Shown here piece after piece: positions 60,925 through 64,000 of a stretch of DNA of 64,000 nucleotides. Each line of letters starts with the position of its first letter. Position 1 is the stretch's first letter. The stretch lies in the NCBI GenBank assembly GCA_016721905.1, contig JADKHH010000027.1, positions 112,344 to 176,343 on the forward strand, in the 5' to 3' direction. Origin of the DNA: Candidatus Opimibacter skivensis. Lineage in GTDB: Bacteria; Bacteroidota; Bacteroidia; Chitinophagales; Saprospiraceae. The notes under the pieces are model-generated. The model ran no database searches. It was not told the origin of the DNA and worked only from the letters and a program-made list of their open reading frames with translations. The position numbers and the translations under genes are program-made.

Positions 60925-61967
60925 TTCATTTCGTTTAAATAGGTTAAAGCAATTGGATAAAAAGCATCCCAGCCGAAGTATAATAATTCGTGTCCGGTGC
61001 CGGGGATGAGTTGGTATTCAATGTGTGGATACGCAGAGCCGACTGTATGTGCCCAGTCTTGTCCGTAAGCTGTGTTGAGTTCGCTGTAGGTGAATAACAC
61101 CCGGGTGTCATAGTCCTGAAGATGTGTTGTGAAATCAAGGCCTTTCGTTTCGCCGATTTCGATCATTGCTTCGAGGGCCACTGCACCGCTGCGCCAGAAC
61201 GGATATGGACCAGCATTGCCTATCGTATTTCCTGGAGCATTTTCAAAGGTGAAAAAATAGGCCGCCTTATAATCCAATATCTCATGTTCATCGCGACCAG
61301 CGAAAATTTGTTCGGGAAACAAGGCATCATTGAGGGCTTCGGAAAAGAAATCAATGTGATTGGACTGGCTCAGATACTCCTCGACCTGGTCCCAGGTAAA
61401 TCCACCGGGTTCGGCAAGGACGGCTCCATCAACTTTCTCCGGGTGTTGGTTGATGTATCCGGTAGCGAGCATCGCGCCCCATGAATGTCCGACCAGGAAT
61501 ACTTTCTGATCCTCACTCATCCGGAAATGGTGGATCAATGCATCCAGGTCGTCAATCATGATCTGCACATCTTCAAAGTCGCTGGCATCGACGCGTTGTG
61601 ACAATCCGGTACCTCGCTGGTCATAGAACACCACGAAGAACCCATCATTGGCAAATGCCTTTGCCTTCAGCAGTGAACGGTAATCTCCTCCGGGGCCGCC
61701 GTGTATCATCACGATGATGGGGTCAGCCGGATCCCCGAAGGTTTCGACATGTAGTAAGGTGCCATTGACCAGCAGGGAAGGAAGGGAGGAATCTTCGTCT
61801 ACGGTCCGGGGCACCAGAGATCCTGGTTGTGCAGGATCAGCCAGATCACTACATGAAGCAAGTGAAAAGAGTAAAAGGAATAAAGCTGCCTGGAATCCGA
61901 AAAGCAACCTTAATTGGAATGGCTGGGCTGAACACAACCCAGGCATGAAAAAAGATAAAAGTTTCAT
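60921..61967 (-). CDS. Alpha/beta hydrolase lipoprotein (proline iminopeptidase-like)
   Basis: A 348-residue protein with a lipoprotein-like signal (FSLASC near residue 39). The fold is that of proline iminopeptidase-like hydrolases: oxyanion motif MIHGGPGGDYRSL, FYDQRGTGLSQRV, nucleophile VFLVGHSWGAMLATGY (Ser in GHSWGA), and the catalytic His in IPGTGHELLYFGW near the C-terminus. The Asp member is not certain. It would act in the periplasm or outside on N-terminal prolyl peptides or esters. Upstream 61968-62231 is gene-free G-rich sequence with partial module A. Confidence 0.85.
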   Translation of the reverse strand: MKLLSFFMPGLCSAQPFQLRLLFGFQAALFLLLFSLASCSDLADPAQPGSLVPRTVDEDSSLPSLLVNGTLLHVETFGDPADPIIVMIHGGPGGDYRSLLKAKAFANDGFFVVFYDQRGTGLSQRVDASDFEDVQIMIDDLDALIHHFRMSEDQKVFLVGHSWGAMLATGYINQHPEKVDGAVLAEPGGFTWDQVEEYLSQSNHIDFFSEALNDALFPEQIFAGRDEHEILDYKAAYFFTFENAPGNTIGNAGPYPFWRSGAVALEAMIEIGETKGLDFTTHLQDYDTRVLFTYSELNTAYGQDWAHTVGSAYPHIEYQLIPGTGHELLYFGWDAFYPIALTYLNEMK

Positions 61968-62231
61968 AAGCGATTAATTTTTCTGCAAACCTCGTATGGC
62001 GCCGGAAGGTGTGCGACCGTGCTTACAAGGAGTTGGTTTTTGCAGGTGCGGGCTTACAAGGAGGGAGGGAAGGGGGTGGTAATGAGGAGTTAGGGGAGAT
62101 AAAATATTTGATCTTGAGACCCTACCTCCGGAAACTGCGTGGCGGGATCTGCGCTGCTGGACCTGAAGGGGGACTTGAAAGGAGGATAGGTATTAAACTG
62201 TTGGCTCTCTGGGATCTTGCCTTCGCTGCGA

Positions 62232-62577
62232 CCTGAAAGGGGGTACCTATTAAAATGATTATCAGCTATTTCGTCCATGAAAGTCCCTGAAGAGACATCA
62301 TTTCGAATAGGTATTAAACTGTTGCTCTGTCTTGCCCCCCTTTGCCCCCTGAAAGGGGGTACCTATTAAAATGATTATCAGCTATTTCGTCCATAAAGTC
62401 CCTGAAGAGACATCATTTCGAATAGGTATTAACATGTCGATCTGTCTTGCCCCCCTTTGCCCCCTGAAAGGGGGTACCTATTACAATGCTTATCTACTCT
62501 TCCTTTTTTTGCAGGGCTTTGTAGAGACATCATTTCGAATTAGGTTGCAATCATGTCGCTCAAAATTGTTTGAACCG
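62232..62577 (+). repeat. 115 bp tandem array of module A
   Basis: The unit starts CCTGAAAGGGGGTACCTATT at 62232, 62348 and 62463 (spacing 116 and 115 bp) and includes AATGATTATCAGCTATTTCG, GAGACATCATTTCGAATAGG and TCTTGCCCCCCTTTGCCCCC. About 2.9 copies are present; the third changes into element B copy 4 in place of the TCTTGCCCCCC segment. Confidence 0.88.
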
Positions 62578-62805
62578 CTCAACGGATCTGTTTCATGCAT
62601 TGACAAGACTCTATAGGGCACAACAAGTGAAAAGAAACAGAACATGAAACGAGAACAAGCGAGAAAGCAAACCTGATGGTAAAAGGAAAGCGCGGATCCC
62701 AAAGTGAGTTTTTTGAGCGACTAGACTTGGTTGGTGAGCTGTAGCACAAGGATGAGCGTGAGCAGGTCGAACCATGGTTACTTTTTTAGCAATGAAAAAA
62801 GTAAC
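62555..62805 (+). repeat. Structured element B copy 4 (62555-62721) with terminal hairpin
   Basis: 167 bp element with ends GTCGCTCAAAA/TTTTTTGAGCGAC, then the GGTTGGTGAGCTGTAGC module (62728-62778) and hairpin GTTACTTTTTT-AGCAATG-AAAAAAGTAAC at 62777-62805. The hairpin lies 15 bp from the stop codon of the AraC gene and may double as its terminator. Confidence 0.85.
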
Positions 62806-62820
62806 ACGTATTCTCTACGT

Positions 62821-63942
62821 TTAGTGCGCAACGTACTCCGAAGGAGCCTTCCCTGTATGCGCCTTGAAATATTTATTGAAAGTAGATTTGGAATTAAACC
62901 CACTTTCAAAGGCCAGCGCCAGCAGCGAATAATGTTTCTTATCAGGCAGTGAAGAAGCATGGATAAATGCATGGACACGCAGGGTATTGATATAATTGTA
63001 GAAATTCTTTCCTTCTTTTTCATTGATGACCTGGGAGAGATAATTGGGATGCGTATCGAGAAGTGCGGCAAGGTCGGCGAGGGTGATGTCATTCTGCTTA
63101 TAGAGTGCTTTCTCTTCCATCATTTTCGTCAGACGTTGATGCAGATCTGTTGCTTCGGGTTCCTTGAGGCCTGATTTCGCATAGCGGACTACATCGCCTT
63201 CGGTATCTTCTGCCGGGGGAACAAACTCATCAAAAGAAGGAGGATCGGGATGCTGTGTCGTTTCGAGTATTTCGCGATGAGCATAGAAGACAGGAAGTTG
63301 TGTGATGCCGAACATCCCGATAAAGATGACCAGTAGGACTACTCCGGAAAACACAATATGATCATCAAAGAAAAGAACGAGCAGCCAGATGATGCCCAGA
63401 CCGATGGAGAGGTATTCAAGCCAGCGCAACGTAATCTTGTCGGTATTGGAAAACCACTGCTTGATCTTAGTCCGGTGCCTGTGGATGCGGACCAGGCACC
63501 AAAAAATATACCCCAGGCCAATAATGATGATCATGGCTTGTTGGGTCAGATTGTACCATTCGTATCCTGCGCCTTTGTTATTAAAAACTTCCGTCTTCTC
63601 TGCGGCGGATAACATAAAAAAAGGAATGGCCAGCAGATAAAGGATTACAAACGGAATAAAATGTGGTAATATCTCTGGCCACTTCAGCGATTTTTCCCGT
63701 GTCATTGCTGTCACGTACAGGAAGAGGAAAGGGCCGTGCAGTAGCGGCCAGGGCATGATGACGCCCAGCAGATGAGGATACTCCTGCGTGATGCCTGCAT
63801 AATGCAGGTATGCGAGTACCTGGTGTACGGTCATCAGGGCCATCCACGCGGTGAGGATCAGGTCGGCATGAGACTTGGGCCGCTTGAGGAGGAGCAGGGC
63901 GGTGAGGAAGGTGGAGATGATGATGCCGGTGAGGAAGAACAT
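62821..63942 (-). CDS. AraC family regulator with membrane-spanning N-terminal domain
   Basis: A 373-residue protein. Residues 1 to about 215 form seven hydrophobic segments (MFFLTGIIISTFLTALLLL; FVILYLLAIPFFML; AMIIIIGLGYIFWCLV; GIIWLLVLFF; VFSGVVLLVIFIGMFGI). The C-terminal 100 residues are an AraC DNA-binding domain: ITLADLAALLDTHPNYLSQVINEKEGKNFYNYINTLRV and SLLALAFESGFNSKSTFNKYFKAHTGKAPSEYV. This 7TM-AraC architecture is common in Bacteroidota and is thought to sense an envelope signal. The target is unknown. It is the last gene; bases 63943-64000 contain only AGCAGT-type low-complexity sequence. Confidence 0.9.
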   Translation of the reverse strand: MFFLTGIIISTFLTALLLLKRPKSHADLILTAWMALMTVHQVLAYLHYAGITQEYPHLLGVIMPWPLLHGPFLFLYVTAMTREKSLKWPEILPHFIPFVILYLLAIPFFMLSAAEKTEVFNNKGAGYEWYNLTQQAMIIIIGLGYIFWCLVRIHRHRTKIKQWFSNTDKITLRWLEYLSIGLGIIWLLVLFFDDHIVFSGVVLLVIFIGMFGITQLPVFYAHREILETTQHPDPPSFDEFVPPAEDTEGDVVRYAKSGLKEPEATDLHQRLTKMMEEKALYKQNDITLADLAALLDTHPNYLSQVINEKEGKNFYNYINTLRVHAFIHASSLPDKKHYSLLALAFESGFNSKSTFNKYFKAHTGKAPSEYVAH

Positions 63943-64000
63943 TTTGTAAAGGTAGAAGTTAGCAGTTAGAAGTGAGCAGTGGGCAGTCTTCAGTCGGCAG

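Noticed and set aside
62232..62577. CRISPR array
   Set aside because: Units are contiguous tandem copies of 115 bp with no unique spacers and no cas genes.

Overview
The window reads as a chromosomal segment from a member of the Bacteroidota, most likely a Saprospiria/Chitinophagia-like marine or freshwater lineage. The grounds are a SusC/SusD pair, many secreted proteins ending in a type IX secretion (T9SS) C-terminal sorting domain, GEVED, PKD and YWTD-type extracellular domains, the his operon order GDCBHAF(IE), and a promoter of the TTTG-N19-TAnnTTTG class. No rRNA, tRNA, CRISPR array or prophage was recognised. All taxonomic statements are inference from gene content.

Layout. 1-8.2 kb: two tandem paralogous T9SS-exported beta-propeller proteins; the first is cut by the window edge and carries at least nine frameshifts, the second carries two. 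8.3-16.7 kb: small soluble genes (SRPBCC, GNAT, methyltransferase, a pyruvate-kinase-like enzyme, a diheme cytochrome), a REP-associated transposase with its own palindromic repeats, and a CbbX/SpoVK-like AAA+ protein. 16.9-24.0 kb: a complete histidine operon behind a histidine-rich leader peptide and attenuator; hisD and hisH are frame-broken as sequenced. 24.1-25.4 kb: arsR-arsM with two matching operators. 25.5-34.8 kb: hydrolases and envelope proteins (SGNH, phosphoesterase, DUF3667, esterase, GH99-like, OmpA/TSP3, cyanophycinase-like). 35.0-41.9 kb: a minus-strand SusC-SusD-lipoprotein-lipoprotein operon whose two lipoproteins carry PKD and YWTD-type repeats instead of glycan enzymes. 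43.7-50.6 kb: an FeS flavoprotein, pyruvate:ferredoxin oxidoreductase and a dihydroorotate-dehydrogenase-like protein. 51.0-64 kb: surface and secreted proteins, a HipA-like kinase with DUF3037, and an AraC regulator with a membrane sensor domain.

The gene-free stretches of the right half (42.8-43.6, 50.6-51.0, 53.8-54.1, 56.2-56.3, 58.6-59.3, 59.8-60.2 and 62.2-62.8 kb) are packed with several families of palindromic repeats. The most striking is a 166-167 bp element present four times, on both strands. Its ends are inverted repeats, and at least three helices keep pairing through compensating base changes between copies, followed by a fourth covarying terminal hairpin. This looks like a mobile structured element (MITE/REP-like) or a repeated structured RNA and is my main candidate for something undescribed.

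Caution: frameshifts in at least five loci, including two conserved his genes, mean that either the assembly has indel errors or some loci are decaying; sequence alone cannot decide.
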